Of a stretch of DNA of 64,000 nt, positions 1 to 13,085 are shown piece after piece. Under the pieces are notes generated by a model, which did not search any database, was not told where the DNA came from, and saw only the letters and a program-made list of their open reading frames with translations. The stretch comes from Asterias amurensis (Eukaryota; Echinodermata; Asteroidea; Forcipulatida; Asteriidae), in contig NC_092663.1 of assembly GCF_032118995.1 (NCBI RefSeq), positions 1 through 64,000 on the forward strand, written 5' to 3'. Each line of letters opens with the position of its first letter. Position 1 is the stretch's first letter. The position numbers and the translations under genes are program-made.

Positions 1-429
1 TAAAGTTAAAGTTAAAGTTAAAGTTAAATGTTAAGTTAAAGTTAAAGCTTATAGTTAAAGTTAAACGTTAAAGTTAAAGTTAAGTTAAATGTTAAGTTAA
101 AGTTAAAGTTAAAGTTAAATTAAAGTTAAAGTTAAAGTTAAAGTTAAAGTTAAAGTTAAAGGTTCAAGTTAAAGTTAAAGTTAAAGTTAAAGTTAAAGTT
201 AAAGGTTTAAAGTTTAAAGTTAAAGTAATAAAGTTAAAGTTAAAGTTAAGTTAAAGTTAAACAGTTAAAGTTAAAGTTTAAAGTTAAAGTAAGGATTAAA
301 AGTTACAGTTAAGTAACGTTCAGTAAAGTTAAAGTAAAAGTTAAAGTTAAAGTTTACAAGTTAAAGTTAACAGTACAAGTTAAAGTTTAAAGTTTAAAGT
401 TAAAGTTTAAAGTTAACCCGTAAAGTTAA
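1..429. repeat. Degenerate (TTAAAG)n array distal to the telomere
   Basis: This is an irregular array of TTAAAG (phase GTTAAA) hexamers with many one-base slips, ending where CCCTAA repeats begin near position 430. TTAAAG differs from the G-rich telomere hexamer TTAGGG by two G-to-A changes, whereas the following 9.4 kb shows the C-rich strand. The array therefore looks like a corrupted G-strand telomere joined head-to-head to the real one. A fold-back read with telomere base-calling errors would produce this; a genuine variant array is the alternative. Confidence 0.85.
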
Positions 430-451
430 CCCTAACCTAACAAGCTTAACC

Positions 452-492
<41 letters not shown>

Positions 493-518
493 CCCTAACC
501 CTAACCCTAACCCTAACC

Positions 519-559
<41 letters not shown>

Positions 560-697
560 CCCTAACCCTAACCCTAACCCTAACCCTAACCCTAACCCTA
601 ACCCTAACCCTAACCCTAACCCTAACCCTAACCCTAACCCTAACCCTAACCCTAACCCTAACCCTAACCCTAACCCAACCTAACCCTAACCCTAACC

Positions 698-738
<41 letters not shown>

Positions 739-3700
739 CCCTAACCCTAACCCTAACCCTAACCCTAACCCTAACCCTAACCCTAACCCTAACCCTAACC
801 CTAACCCTAACCCTAACCCTAACCCTAACCCTAACCCTAACCCTAACCCTAACCCTAACCCTAACCCTAACCCTAACCCTAACCCTAACCCTAACCCTAA
901 CCCTAACCCTAACCCTAACCCTAACCCTAACCCTAACCCTAACCCTAACCCTAACCCTAACCCTAACCCTAACCCTAACCCTAACCCTAACCCTAACCCT
1001 AACCCTAACCCTAACCCTAACCCTAACCCTAACCCTAACCCTAACCCTAACCCTAACCCTAACCCTAACCCTAACCCTAACCCTAACCCTAACCCTAACC
1101 CTAACCCTAACCCTAACCCTAACCCTAACCCTAACCCTAACCCTAACCCTAACCCTAACCCTAACCCTAACCCTAACCCTAACCCTAACCCTAACCCTAA
1201 CCCTAACCCTAACCCTAACCCTAACCCTAACCCTAACCCTAACCCTAACCCTAACCCTAACCCTAACCCTAACCCTAACCCTAACCCTAACCCTAACCCT
1301 AACCCTAACCCTAACCCTAACCCTAACCCTAACCCTAACCCTAACCCTAACCCTAACCCTAACCCTAACCCTAACCCTAACCCTAACCCTAACCCTAACC
1401 CTAACCCTAACCCTAACCCTAACCCTAACCCTAACCCTAACCCTAACCCTAACCCTAACCCTAACCCTAACCCTAACCCTAACCCTAACCCTAACCCTAA
1501 CCCTAACCCTAACCCTAACCCTAACCCTAACCCTAACCCTAACCCTAACCCTAACCCTAACCCTAACCCTAACCCTAACCCTAACCCTAACCCTAACCCT
1601 AACCCTAACCCTAACCCTAACCCTAACCCTAACCCTAACCCTAACCCTAACCCTAACCCTAACCCTAACCCTAACCCTAACCCTAACCCTAACCCTAACC
1701 CTAACCCTAACCCTAACCCTAACCCTAACCCTAACCCTAACCCTAACCCTAACCCTAACCCTAACCCTAACCCTAACCCTAACCCTAACCCTAACCCTAA
1801 CCCTAACCCTAACCCTAACCCTAACCCTAACCCTAACCCTAACCCTAACCCTAACCCTAACCCTAACCCTAACCCTAACCCTAACCCTAACCCTAACCCT
1901 AACCCTAACCCTAACCCTAACCCTAACCCTAACCCTAACCCTAACCCTAACCCTAACCTCCTAACCCTAACCCTAACCCTAACCCTAACCCTAACCCTAA
2001 CCCTAACCCTAACCCTAACCCTAACCCTAACCCTAACCCTAACCCTAACCCTAACCCTAACCCTAACCCTAACCCTAACCCTAACCCTAACCCTAACCCT
2101 AACCCTAACCCTAACCCTAACCCTAACCCTAACCCTAACCCTAACCCTAACCCTAACCCTAACCCTAACCCTAACCCTAACCCTAACCCTAACCCTAACC
2201 CTAACCCTAACCCTAACCCTAACCCTAACCCTAACCCTAACCCTAACCCTAACCCTAACCCTAACCCTAACCCTAACCCTAACCCTAACCCTAACCCTAA
2301 CCCTAACCCTAACCCTAACCCTAACCCTAACCCTAACCCTAACCCTAACCCTAACCCTAACCCTAACCCTAACCCTAACCCTAACCCTAACCCTAACCCT
2401 AACCCTAACCCTAACCCTAACCCTAACCCTAACCCTAACCCTAACCCTAACCCTAACCCTAACCCTAACCCTAACCCTAACCCTAACCCTAACCCTAACC
2501 CTAACCCTAACCCTAACCCTAACCCTAACCCTAACCCTAACCCTAACCCTAACCCTAACCCTAACCCTAACCCTAACCCTAACCCTAACCCTAACCCTAA
2601 CCCTAACCCTAACCCTAACCCTAACCCTAACCCTAACCCTAACCCTAACCCTAACCCTAACCCTAACCCTAACCCTAACCCTAACCCTAACCCTAACCCT
2701 AACCCTAACCCTAACCCTAACCCTAACCCTAACCCTAACCCTAACCCTAACCCTAACCCTAACCCTAACCCTAACCCTAACCCTAACCCTAACCCTAACC
2801 CTAACCCTAACCCTAACCCTAACCCTAACCCTAACCCTAACCCTAACCCTAACCCTAACCCTAACCCTAACCCTAACCCTAACCCTAACCCTAACCCTAA
2901 CCCTAACCCTAACCCTAACCCTAACCCTAACCCTAACCCTAACCCTAACCCTAACCCTAACCCTAACCCTAACCCTAACCCTAACCCTAACCCTAACCCT
3001 AACCCTAACCCTAACCCTAACCCTAACCCTAACCCTAACCCTAACCCTAACCCTAACCCTAACCCTAACCCTAACCCTAACCCTAACCCTAACCCTAACC
3101 CTAACCCTAACCCTAACCCTAACCCTAACCCTAACCCTAACCCTAACCCTAACCCTAACCCTAACCCTAACCCTAACCCTAACCCTAACCCTAACCCTAA
3201 CCCTAACCCTAACCCTAACCCTAACCCTAACCCTAACCCTAACCCTAACCCTAACCCTAACCCTAACCCTAACCCTAACCCTAACCCTAACCCTAACCCT
3301 AACCCTAACCCTAACCCTAACCCTAACCCTAACCCTAACCCTAACCCTAACCCTAACCCTAACCCTAACCCTAACCCTAACCCTAACCCTAACCCTAACC
3401 CTAACCCTAACCCTAACCCTAACCCTAACCCTAACCCTAACCCTAACCCTAACCCTAACCCTAACCCTAACCCTAACCCTAACCCTAACCCTAACCCTAA
3501 CCCTAACCCTAACCCTAACCCTAACCCTAACCCTAACCCTAACCCTAACCCTAACCCTAACCCTAACCCTAACCCTAACCCTAACCCTAACCCTAACCCT
3601 AACCCTAACCCTAACCCTAACCCTAACCCTAACCCTAACCCTAACCCTAACCCTAACCCTAACCCTAACCCTAACCCTAACCCTAACCCTAACCCTAACC

Positions 3701-6700
3701 CTAACCCTAACCCTAACCCTAACCCTAACCCTAACCCTAACCCTAACCCTAACCCTAACCCTAACCCTAACCCTAACCCTAACCCTAACCCTAACCCTAA
3801 CCCTAACCCTAACCCTAACCCTAACCCTAACCCTAACCCTAACCCTAACCCTAACCCTAACCCTAACCCTAACCCTAACCCTAACCCTAACCCTAACCCT
3901 AACCCTAACCCTAACCCTAACCCTAACCCTAACCCTAACCCTAACCCTAACCCTAACCCTAACCCTAACCCTAACCCTAACCCTAACCCTAACCCTAACC
4001 CTAACCCTAACCCTAACCCTAACCCTAACCCTAACCCTAACCCTAACCCTAACCCTAACCCTAACCCTAACCCTAACCCTAACCCTAACCCTAACCCTAA
4101 CCCTAACCCTAACCCTAACCCTAACCCTAACCCTAACCCTAACCCTAACCCTAACCCTAACCCTAACCCTAACCCTAACCCTAACCCTAACCCTAACCCT
4201 AACCCTAACCCTAACCCTAACCCTAACCCTAACCCTAACCCTAACCCTAACCCTAACCCTAACCCTAACCCTAACCCTAACCCTAACCCTAACCCTAACC
4301 CTAACCCTAACCCTAACCCTAACCCTAACCCTAACCCTAACCCTAACCCTAACCCTAACCCTAACCCTAACCCTAACCCTAACCCTAACCCTAACCCTAA
4401 CCCTAACCCTAACCCTAACCCTAACCCTAACCCTAACCCTAACCCTAACCCTAACCCTAACCCTAACCCTAACCCTAACCCTAACCCTAACCCTAACCCT
4501 AACCCTAACCCTAACCCTAACCCTAACCCTAACCCTAACCCTAACCCTAACCCTAACCCTAACCCTAACCCTAACCCTAACCCTAACCCTAACCCTAACC
4601 CTAACCCTAACCCTAACCCTAACCCTAACCCTAACCCTAACCCTAACCCTAACCCTAACCCTAACCCTAACCCTAACCCTAACCCTAACCCTAACCCTAA
4701 CCCTAACCCTAACCCTAACCCTAACCCTAACCCTAACCCTAACCCTAACCCTAACCCTAACCCTAACCCTAACCCTAACCCTAACCCTAACCCTAACCCT
4801 AACCCTAACCCTAACCCTAACCCTAACCCTAACCCTAACCCTAACCCTAACCCTAACCCTAACCCTAACCCTAACCCTAACCCTAACCCTAACCCTAACC
4901 CTAACCCTAACCCTAACCCTAACCCTAACCCTAACCCTAACCCTAACCCTAACCCTAACCCTAACCCTAACCCTAACCCTAACCCTAACCCTAACCCTAA
5001 CCCTAACCCTAACCCTAACCCTAACCCTAACCCTAACCCTAACCCTAACCCTAACCCTAACCCTAACCCTAACCCTAACCCTAACCCTAACCCTAACCCT
5101 AACCCTAACCCTAACCCTAACCCTAACCCTAACCCTAACCCTAACCCTAACCCTAACCCTAACCCTAACCCTAACCCTAACCCTAACCCTAACCCTAACC
5201 CTAACCCTAACCCTAACCCTAACCCTAACCCTAACCCTAACCCTAACCCTAACCCTAACCCTAACCCTAACCCTAACCCTAACCCTAACCCTAACCCTAA
5301 CCCTAACCCTAACCCTAACCCTAACCCTAACCCTAACCCTAACCCTAACCCTAACCCTAACCCTAACCCTAACCCTAACCCTAACCCTAACCCTAACCCT
5401 AACCCTAACCCTAACCCTAACCCTAACCCTAACCCTAACCCTAACCCTAACCCTAACCCTAACCCTAACCCTAACCCTAACCCTAACCCTAACCCTAACC
5501 CTAACCCTAACCCTAACCCTAACCCTAACCCTAACCCTAACCCTAACCCTAACCCTAACCCTAACCCTAACCCTAACCCTAACCCTAACCCTAACCCTAA
5601 CCCTAACCCTAACCCTAACCCTAACCCTAACCCTAACCCTAACCCTAACCCTAACCCTAACCCTAACCCTAACCCTAACCCTAACCCTAACCCTAACCCT
5701 AACCCTAACCCTAACCCTAACCCTAACCCTAACCCTAACCCTAACCCTAACCCTAACCCTAACCCTAACCCTAACCCTAACCCTAACCCTAACCCTAACC
5801 CTAACCCTAACCCTAACCCTAACCCTAACCCTAACCCTAACCCTAACCCTAACCCTAACCCTAACCCTAACCCTAACCCTAACCCTAACCCTAACCCTAA
5901 CCCTAACCCTAACCCTAACCCTAACCCTAACCCTAACCCTAACCCTAACCCTAACCCTAACCCTAACCCTAACCCTAACCCTAACCCTAACCCTAACCCT
6001 AACCCTAACCCTAACCCTAACCCTAACCCTAACCCTAACCCTAACCCTAACCCTAACCCTAACCCTAACCCTAACCCTAACCCTAACCCTAACCCTAACC
6101 CTAACCCTAACCCTAACCCTAACCCTAACCCTAACCCTAACCCTAACCCTAACCCTAACCCTAACCCTAACCCTAACCCTAACCCTAACCCTAACCCTAA
6201 CCCTAACCCTAACCCTAACCCTAACCCTAACCCTAACCCTAACCCTAACCCTAACCCTAACCCTAACCCTAACCCTAACCCTAACCCTAACCCTAACCCT
6301 AACCCTAACCCTAACCCTAACCCTAACCCTAACCCTAACCCTAACCCTAACCCTAACCCTAACCCTAACCCTAACCCTAACCCTAACCCTAACCCTAACC
6401 CTAACCCTAACCCTAACCCTAACCCTAACCCTAACCCTAACCCTAACCCTAACCCTAACCCTAACCCTAACCCTAACCCTAACCCTAACCCTAACCCTAA
6501 CCCTAACCCTAACCCTAACCCTAACCCTAACCCTAACCCTAACCCTAACCCTAACCCTAACCCTAACCCTAACCCTAACCCTAACCCTAACCCTAACCCT
6601 AACCCTAACCCTAACCCTAACCCTAACCCTAACCCTAACCCTAACCCTAACCCTAACCCTAACCCTAACCCTAACCCTAACCCTAACCCTAACCCTAACC

Positions 6701-9700
6701 CTAACCCTAACCCTAACCCTAACCCTAACCCTAACCCTAACCCTAACCCTAACCCTAACCCTAACCCTAACCCTAACCCTAACCCTAACCCTAACCCTAA
6801 CCCTAACCCTAACCCTAACCCTAACCCTAACCCTAACCCTAACCCTAACCCTAACCCTAACCCTAACCCTAACCCTAACCCTAACCCTAACCCTAACCCT
6901 AACCCTAACCCTAACCCTAACCCTAACCCTAACCCTAACCCTAACCCTAACCCTAACCCTAACCCTAACCCTAACCCTAACCCTAACCCTAACCCTAACC
7001 CTAACCCTAACCCTAACCCTAACCCTAACCCTAACCCTAACCCTAACCCTAACCCTAACCCTAACCCTAACCCTAACCCTAACCCTAACCCTAACCCTAA
7101 CCCTAACCCTAACCCTAACCCTAACCCTAACCCTAACCCTAACCCTAACCCTAACCCTAACCCTAACCCTAACCCTAACCCTAACCCTAACCCTAACCCT
7201 AACCCTAACCCTAACCCTAACCCTAACCCTAACCCTAACCCTAACCCTAACCCTAACCCTAACCCTAACCCTAACCCTAACCCTAACCCTAACCCTAACC
7301 CTAACCCTAACCCTAACCCTAACCCTAACCCTAACCCTAACCCTAACCCTAACCCTAACCCTAACCCTAACCCTAACCCTAACCCTAACCCTAACCCTAA
7401 CCCTAACCCTAACCCTAACCCTAACCCTAACCCTAACCCTAACCCTAACCCTAACCCTAACCCTAACCCTAACCCTAACCCTAACCCTAACCCTAACCCT
7501 AACCCTAACCCTAACCCTAACCCTAACCCTAACCCTAACCCTAACCCTAACCCTAACCCTAACCCTAACCCTAACCCTAACCCTAACCCTAACCCTAACC
7601 CTAACCCTAACCCTAACCCTAACCCTAACCCTAACCCTAACCCTAACCCTAACCCTAACCCTAACCCTAACCCTAACCCTAACCCTAACCCTAACCCTAA
7701 CCCTAACCCTAACCCTAACCCTAACCCTAACCCTAACCCTAACCCTAACCCTAACCCTAACCCTAACCCTAACCCTAACCCTAACCCTAACCCTAACCCT
7801 AACCCTAACCCTAACCCTAACCCTAACCCTAACCCTAACCCTAACCCTAACCCTAACCCTAACCCTAACCCTAACCCTAACCCTAACCCTAACCCTAACC
7901 CTAACCCTAACCCTAACCCTAACCCTAACCCTAACCCTAACCCTAACCCTAACCCTAACCCTAACCCTAACCCTAACCCTAACCCTAACCCTAACCCTAA
8001 CCCTAACCCTAACCCTAACCCTAACCCTAACCCTAACCCTAACCCTAACCCTAACCCTAACCCTAACCCTAACCCTAACCCTAACCCTAACCCTAACCCT
8101 AACCCTAACCCTAACCCTAACCCTAACCCTAACCCTAACCCTAACCCTAACCCTAACCCTAACCCTAACCCTAACCCTAACCCTAACCCTAACCCTAACC
8201 CTAACCCTAACCCTAACCCTAACCCTAACCCTAACCCTAACCCTAACCCTAACCCTAACCCTAACCCTAACCCTAACCCTAACCCTAACCCTAACCCTAA
8301 CCCTAACCCTAACCCTAACCCTAACCCTAACCCTAACCCTAACCCTAACCCTAACCCTAACCCTAACCCTAACCCTAACCCTAACCCTAACCCTAACCCT
8401 AACCCTAACCCTAACCCTAACCCTAACCCTAACCCTAACCCTAACCCTAACCCTAACCCTAACCCTAACCCTAACCCTAACCCTAACCCTAACCCTAACC
8501 CTAACCCTAACCCTAACCCTAACCCTAACCCTAACCCTAACCCTAACCCTAACCCTAACCCTAACCCTAACCCTAACCCTAACCCTAACCCTAACCCTAA
8601 CCCTAACCCTAACCCTAACCCTAACCCTAACCCTAACCCTAACCCTAACCCTAACCCTAACCCTAACCCTAACCCTAACCCTAACCCTAACCCTAACCCT
8701 AACCCTAACCCTAACCCTAACCCTAACCCTAACCCTAACCCTAACCCTAACCCTAACCCTAACCCTAACCCTAACCCTAACCCTAACCCTAACCCTAACC
8801 CTAACCCTAACCCTAACCCTAACCCTAACCCTAACCCTAACCCTAACCCTAACCCTAACCCTAACCCTAACCCTAACCCTAACCCTAACCCTAACCCTAA
8901 CCCTAACCCTAACCCTAACCCTAACCCTAACCCTAACCCTAACCCTAACCCTAACCCTAACCCTAACCCTAACCCTAACCCTAACCCTAACCCTAACCCT
9001 AACCCTAACCCTAACCCTAACCCTAACCCTAACCCTAACCCTAACCCTAACCCTAACCCTAACCCTAACCCTAACCCTAACCCTAACCCTAACCCTAACC
9101 CTAACCCTAACCCTAACCCTAACCCTAACCCTAACCCTAACCCTAACCCTAACCCTAACCCTAACCCTAACCCTAACCCTAACCCTAACCCTAACCCTAA
9201 CCCTAACCCTAACCCTAACCCTAACCCTAACCCTAACCCTAACCCTAACCCTAACCCTAACCCTAACCCTAACCCTAACCCTAACCCTAACCCTAACCCT
9301 AACCCTAACCCTAACCCTAACCCTAACCCTAACCCTAACCCTAACCCTAACCCTAACCCTAACCCTAACCCTAACCCTAACCCTAACCCTAACCCTAACC
9401 CTAACCCTAACCCTAACCCTAACCCTAACCCTAACCCTAACCCTAACCCTAACCCTAACCCTAACCCTAACCCTAACCCTAACCCTAACCCTAACCCTAA
9501 CCCTAACCCTAACCCTAACCCTAACCCTAACCCTAACCCTAACCCTAACCCTAACCCTAACCCTAACCCTAACCCTAACCCTAACCCTAACCCTAACCCT
9601 AACCCTAACCCTAACCCTAACCCTAACCCTAACCCTAACCCTAACCCTAACCCTAACCCTAACCCTAACCCTAACCCTAACCCTAACCCTAACCCTAACC

Positions 9701-9860
9701 CTAACCCTAACCCTAACCCTAACCCTAACCCTAACCCTAACCCTAACCCTAACCCTAACCCTAACCCTAACCCTAACCCTAACCCTAACCCTAACCCTAA
9801 CCCTAACCCTAACCCTAACCCTAACCCTAACCCTAACCCTAACCCTAACCCTAACCCTAA
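430..9860. repeat. Telomere, (CCCTAA)n
   Basis: About 9.4 kb of CCCTAA (TTAGGG on the minus strand) runs in the direction expected for a left chromosome end. Its first 300 bases carry variants such as CCCTAAA (near 475, 540 and 718) and CCCAACCTAA (near 676). One CCTCCTAA slip lies near 1957. From about 1964 to 9860 the repeat is perfect, about 1,316 hexamers. TTAGGG telomeres are found in most metazoans outside the insects and nematodes. Confidence 0.99.
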
Positions 9861-9947
9861 CCCCCTAACCCCCTAACCCCCTAACCCCCTAACCCCCTAA
9901 CCCCCTAACCCCCTAACCCCCTAACCCCCTAACCCCCTAACCCCCTA
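9861..9947. repeat. Proximal telomere variant, CCCCCTAA x10
   Basis: Ten perfect 8-base units of CCCCCTAA (TTAGGGGG on the G-rich strand) plus a final CCCCCTA form the innermost edge of the telomere. The switch from CCCTAA is abrupt. Proximal variant repeats are common at metazoan telomeres, but a homogeneous 8-mer block like this implies local amplification of one variant. Confidence 0.97.
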
Positions 9948-10015
9948 CGGGAATCGAACCGGGGTCTCCTAGGTCAGACGCGAGCGTCTTATGCACAAGC
10001 CAACTGTGCCACCTC
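9948..10015 (-). mobile_element. tRNA-like SINE head at the telomere junction
   Basis: On the minus strand the sequence has an A-box-like TGGCACAGTTGG and a perfect B-box GGTTCGATTCC, at the spacing expected of a tRNA gene. The two ends do not pair as an acceptor stem, so a working tRNA is unlikely. It reads as a tRNA-derived SINE head or tRNA pseudogene. Its 3' end runs directly, without spacer, into TTAGGGGG telomere-variant repeats. Confidence 0.6.
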
Positions 10016-10020
10016 TCTTA

Positions 10021-10276
10021 GTATATCTCAACAGAATTCATAACCATAACAAGCCTGTGAAAATGTTAGCTCGATTGGTAGTCCAAGTTGCTAGATTTCT
10101 ATGAAAGAACATTACACTCTTGTCACACCAAGTGCTAAATGTAGAGACCTTAATTTAAAAGGTCTCACAATCAAATTCGTGGATAATTACTTTACTGGCA
10201 AAAAAATACATCACTTCATAGGGAGTTGTTTGTCACAATGTTTTCAACTATCAATCTCTCACCATTACTAGTAAGA
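10021..10276 (-). mobile_element. MITE family A, truncated copy
   Basis: This copy aligns by eye with the fuller family A copies at 22676-23076 and 32474-32846, in minus orientation. Shared blocks include the GTATATCTCAACA-like segment, AACAAGCCTGTGAAAA, the paired GAGACC...GGTCTC core and the CACAATGTTTT segment. Both terminal inverted repeats are missing. The Leu-type SINE begins immediately at its right edge. Confidence 0.75.
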
Positions 10277-10278
10277 AA

Positions 10279-10375
10279 GTGTCGTGGCCGAGCGGTTAAG
10301 AGCACCGAATTCAAACTCGGGTGTTTCTGATCAGCAGGGTTCGAATCCCCAGACACTTGACCATTGCTTCGTCCA
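10279..10375 (+). mobile_element. Leu-tRNA-derived SINE fragment
   Basis: The first 78 bases read as a tRNA-Leu-like head. GTGGCCGAGCGGTTAAG is the D-arm and A-box, followed by a CAA anticodon region and the T-arm GGGTTCGAATCCCC, with acceptor ends GTGTC/GACAC. The text after it (CCATTGCTTCGTCC) matches the tail that follows the same head at 44147-44292. That makes it a SINE copy more probably than a functional tRNA gene. The anticodon stem needs a bulge to pair, which also argues against function. Confidence 0.65.
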
Positions 10376-10379
10376 GCGG

Positions 10380-11990
10380 GGGGGCAGAGGGGGTGGAACT
10401 GTGTGCCCATGACACCGGGTTGATGAACTAATTTTTAGTTAACACACGGCGTACTAGTAAAGAAAGTGAAGGGTGTAATTGGAGCTGATCACCGTTGATT
10501 GTTTTATAGTTTAATGAAACAAACAATATTCCCCTTCAACAAACATACATGTACTATTGTCAAGATACAGAGATATAACACATGTAGTCTTGTTGTACAA
10601 TCATCTGTGTGACTGGTAAGGGTTAACGATTTATACAGAGATAACATACATAGGTGTACAGTTCTAATAAAAACATTAAATAGTGTGCGTTTTTTTCTCA
10701 TTATTGTCTGGGTACCTCAGAGTCGCACGACTACAATTTTGCAATGTTCAATTCGCAATGTCAAATTAATGTTCACATATGTTTTATTTAACATATGCAA
10801 TAGAAGACCAGTATCCAGTATGACTTTTTACAAGCAAAAATTGTGTCACGTACATTAAACATGACAGTTCAAAGTAAGAGACTTGGGGAATAAAACAAAA
10901 TGTTACTGACGTTTAATAACTTCTGTACTGGGCTGGGATACTTTAAGTTTATGTTTTGCGTCACACTGGAAACTTCAATACTTTAATTGGTTTAGGGAAG
11001 GTTCACAATTACTTGCATTGTATTCGGCACTTTGTAGTGCTATATGGGGGTTCCACATTGTCATTAGGTTGTAAGTACGTTATTGTTTGGCCGGTTTTAC
11101 CGTCGTTTCACGCGGTTTGACGCTATTGACGCTGTAGTTGTCGCGATGGTTTTCAGAATTTAATATTTAGGTAATTTGAAAAGTACACTAGTGTTAATGA
11201 AGGTCAGTCGGTCTCCTTTGATGGTCAAAGAAATTATTGACGGTGTGATGGGGCCATCACGGAGGTTTTATGGGGGTCACAGACAGTTCGGAAGATGGTA
11301 GATGGTCAGTGATGGTATGCATCGGGTGCGCCGTTCAGTGTTCACGCTGTTTTAAATAACAATTTATTGAAAAAAAAATTAATTCATGACGGTCTTTTTG
11401 ATGTCTTGACGCTGTATAGAGCCATCTTGACGGTGTTTTAAAAGAAATTACGGTCAATTCAATTGACGGTCGTTTTCCTACATTTGTATTTTGTCGTATG
11501 CCTCATTTGCATATACCTATAGCTAGTGCAGCCCCACCCTACCCAGTAACCCACAAATACAAATTAAATTAACCCCGCCCACAAATAATTGCCACTCTAA
11601 AAGTGGCGCGTGACTTTGTGGTCGGGTTGTGGATCCCTCTATGTTCGTAGAGAATATCCACTGCATGTATAGCGCGCCTAGCAGTGAAGCTTACCGCAGC
11701 AGGGAACCATACTATCCACTGCCTCTTCACATCTAACGAAGCTTCAGGGTTCATATATAAGTGCATTCAAGTTCCAAACATCCTAGTCATGGTTGCTAAT
11801 TGTTGCTAAAAGTCGTCAGAGAAATACACATTCAGCACATACAGTTCTACCGAACCTTACAAAACTTATCTCAAAAATGATTTCTTATTGTTTATTATAA
11901 GATTACAGCGGAAGATGGTTCAAAAACAACGCGACATTACCGAAAAGCCATATTTTCACGGTCGAAACTTGTCGATTTCATATGCAAACT
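10380..11990. other. Single-copy AT-rich stretch, no gene seen
   Basis: I see no supportable coding region. A G-rich patch lies at 10378-10395. Around 11090-11470 short TGACGGT/TGACGCT words recur without a fixed period. At 11505-11512 there is an ATTTGCAT octamer, followed by a more CpG-rich interval (11590-11700). The 65-codon open frame on the minus strand at 11569-11766 has no recognisable domain. Confidence 0.6.
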
Positions 11991-12004
11991 ATCGTTTTCA
12001 GCGC

Positions 12005-12224
12005 TGAAAGTGAACCAATCACAGACCATTCAGTTTTTTTTAACAAACCAATCGGAAACAAATAGCATGTAAGCCGGTCTCTCAATCACAAACCCTTCAG
12101 GTCATCCACGATAACATAGTACGACGATCACCAAGAACAGCTAAAAACAACCATTTCTTAATAATAAGCCAACAGGAAACAAATTCTACATTGCCGGGAT
12201 CAACAAAGAGATTCAAGTATTAAG
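12005..12224 (+). promoter_or_regulatory. Possible promoter and first exon
   Basis: Two CCAAT boxes in the same orientation occur at about 12014 and 12046. They are followed by a short AT-rich stretch and then a strong 5' splice-site consensus, TTAAG/GTAAGT, with the intron GT at 12225. This is what a plus-strand first exon would look like. Candidate acceptors with pyrimidine tracts end near 14484 and 14636. No open frame runs through it, so any transcript may be noncoding. All of this is motif-level evidence. Confidence 0.2.
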
Positions 12225-12761
12225 GTAAGTCTCACGTTTTAGATTGTTTGGACACGATGTCTACATATTCAGACCGAACAAGTAGAAAAACAAACTTTGT
12301 GTTTGTGGCCAATAAGCAATAGTCTACCGATGCATTGTAAACGTAACACTCTGGGATATTTAACCATACTGACACACAAGTTAAATTTCAACTGGCAAAA
12401 AACAGTAACACACGTTTAGCAAGATGGGCATGGAGAGGAGGCAAAATATTGTATAAAAAAAAATTTCAGACAACAAACAAAATCGTAATACTAATAACAA
12501 CACTTTTTAATACACATCTGTTTCGGTTGTCATCAAATGCTAAGATTTTTATACCACAATCAGTAACCAAATCTGTTCATACTAAGAAGGCTGATTATCG
12601 GTGGTTTAGAGAAGAAGGTTTCTTTCAAGTATGGATAAACACAAAAATAACAATTGATCAGTGCAACTACAACAGTTCAACATAATATATTTATTCAACT
12701 GTTGTTTAAAAAAAAAATGATTGATAGATGAACTTTAGAGATGAACTTTTAGAGAGTTCAA

Positions 12762-13085
12762 ACAGTGGACTAACACTCTTAATGTAAGGGCATTACAAAC
12801 TGTTCATTACTAGCATCAACAATTAATAAAGCAACAGGTAACAGTGGACTAACACTCTTAATGTAAGGGCATTACAAACTGTTCATTACTAGCATCAACA
12901 ATTAACAAAGCAACAGGTTAACAGTGGAATAGTACTCTTACATATGTAAGGGTAAATACACTTACACATGTAACAGTCTTACTCCACTGTAAACTATTGC
13001 TTACTAGGATGTCTAAAGGGACCTGGTTACATTGGGATAACACTCTTACACATGTAAGGGCATTACAGAGTAGTGCTTACTACAA
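12762..13085. repeat. 79-80 bp tandem repeat, about 4 units
   Basis: Units start at 12762, 12841 and 12921, and a diverged one near 13027. The first two are almost identical and the others progressively diverge. Each opens with a CAGTGG-like word, then ACACTCTTA...TGTAAGGGCATTACA. Diverged units contain short palindromes such as CTTACATATGTAAG (12937-12950). Confidence 0.85.

Noticed and set aside
10279-10357. Functional tRNA-Leu(CAA) gene
   Set aside because: The head folds only with a bulged anticodon stem, and the flanking tail matches a SINE found elsewhere in the window.
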